Assembly (NCBI GenBank): GCA_022842305.1
Contig: JALHPY010000032.1
Span: 1-34,557, forward strand
Direction of reading: 5' to 3'
From: Rubrivivax sp.
Lineage (GTDB): Bacteria > Pseudomonadota > Gammaproteobacteria > Burkholderiales > Burkholderiaceae_C
Length of the DNA: 34,557 nucleotides
Shown here: in pieces, positions 33,958 to 34,557 of the stretch
Position numbering within the stretch: position 1 is the first letter of the stretch
Layout of the letters: every line of letters begins with the position of its first letter
Translations under genes and position numbers: made by a program
Notes under the pieces: generated by a model
Seen by the model: the letters and a program-made list of their open reading frames with translations, nothing else
The model's database searches: none
Told to the model about the DNA's origin: nothing

Positions 33958-34557
33958 CTATCGATCAGGATCGGCCTCGGGCCTGCGGAGCTTGCCGTCC
34001 AGGGCCGTCAGCACTTGCCGCAAGTCCAGTGGCTTGGTAAGGTATTCCACAAAGCCAGATGCCCGACCGCGCTCGAGGTCCGCTGGCATCGCGTTTGCGC
34101 TCACCGCGATGGCCGGGGCGGCAATACCCTGGCCCCTCAGTTCTTGCAGCAGTCGATGACCGTCGCCATCGGGTAGGTGGATATCGATCAGCAGCAGCGA
34201 TGGTCGCCACGCAAGCGCCATTGCCATCGCCTCACTTGCCGTCGCCACGATCCGCAGTTCGATGTCTTCGCGCCGCACCAGAAGAACCGCCAGAAGCCGC
34301 TGGTTGGCTTCGTTGTCCTCCACGTACAGCACCCGATGCCGCGGGCCGTTCGATGCGGTGAATCCCATAGGCCCTTCGGTCGCTGCTGAAAGCTGCTCCA
34401 TCAAGTCTGTCGAGGCCAGTTCGACGCTTGGGAGGCACATTCGAAAGGTGCTGCCCTGTCCTGGCCGACTCTCCACGGTCAGCGTGCCGCCCATCAATTC
34501 GGTCAGCCGGCGCGACAAGGTCAGCCCGATGCCCGTCCCCTTGACTGCCGATCGTTC
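33958..34557 (-). CDS. Hybrid histidine kinase, C-terminal part (HATPase end plus receiver), truncated by window edge
   Basis: At least 199 residues are visible; the 5' part lies beyond the right edge. The visible frame begins with ERSAVKGTGIGLTLSRRLTE, the G2 box of a histidine-kinase ATPase domain, followed by GGTLTVESRPGQGSTF, the last strand of that domain. After a linker comes a receiver: VLYVEDNEANQRLL, LLLIDIHLPDGDGHRLL with the phospho-acceptor Asp, IAVSANAMP and EYLTKPLDL with an intact Lys. It resembles REC3 of kinase 1 and the receivers of kinases 2 and 3. It converges on the HD-GYP gene and so belongs to a separate transcript. An internal TTG start would give only the last part and is not favoured. 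Confidence 0.92.
   Translation of the reverse strand, partial: ERSAVKGTGIGLTLSRRLTELMGGTLTVESRPGQGSTFRMCLPSVELASTDLMEQLSAATEGPMGFTASNGPRHRVLYVEDNEANQRLLAVLLVRREDIELRIVATASEAMAMALAWRPSLLLIDIHLPDGDGHRLLQELRGQGIAAPAIAVSANAMPADLERGRASGFVEYLTKPLDLRQVLTALDGKLRRPEADPDR

Overview
The window is about 34.5 kb of very GC-rich DNA, roughly two-thirds G+C or more by eye. It is densely packed, with many 4-bp ATGA start/stop overlaps. The gene families suggest a free-living betaproteobacterium, probably Burkholderiales of the Rubrivivax/Leptothrix/Ideonella type: a TreS-maltokinase fusion, a YqjD/YqjE/YqjK-type operon, and multi-PAS hybrid kinases. The taxonomic placement is inference from style, not from a marker gene.

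Layout. 1-1000: the 3' end of an unrecognised gene and a small lipoprotein. 1007-3901 (minus): a cyclase-like/STAND ATPase/TPR signalling protein. 4124-7012 (plus): a three-gene FecCD-type ABC importer (permease, ATPase, binding protein). 7026-10145 (minus): a RecQ-type helicase fused to a phosphoribosyltransferase-like domain, and an MscS-family channel. 10341-17553 (plus): a trehalose block consisting of a membrane-anchored OtsA, OtsB and a TreS-maltokinase fusion, then a membrane protein of the conserved TM-helix family. 17616-18997: a relic of a universal stress protein gene, then a yqjD-yqjE-yqjK-like operon. 19000-20270: a stretch of lower GC and little coding, with one STAS-like hypothetical gene. 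20269-20841 (minus): a MarR regulator.

The last 14 kb is a signalling island. A stand-alone response regulator (20908) has a C-terminal domain that looks like an HPt domain without its histidine. Four genes chained by ATGA overlaps or close spacing follow: three hybrid histidine kinases (1508, 859 and 1265 aa; one cytoplasmic, one with a dCache sensor, one with about seven TM helices) and a receiver-HD-GYP phosphodiesterase. Kinases 2 and 3 share a duplicated PAS-HisKA-HATPase-REC cassette of about 1.45 kb. Part of a further hybrid kinase converges from the right edge.

How the parts fit together. The MscS channel and the trehalose genes are divergent neighbours and fit an osmotic-stress module. 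The kinase island probably feeds several sensory inputs into c-di-GMP breakdown. Its most unusual features are receiver domains with altered active sites: Asp to Glu in kinase 1 REC1, and the conserved Lys changed to Met in kinase 2 and to Gln in kinase 3. These sit beside intact receivers, which suggests that some receivers act as fixed or kinetically altered allosteric domains rather than phosphotransfer stations.
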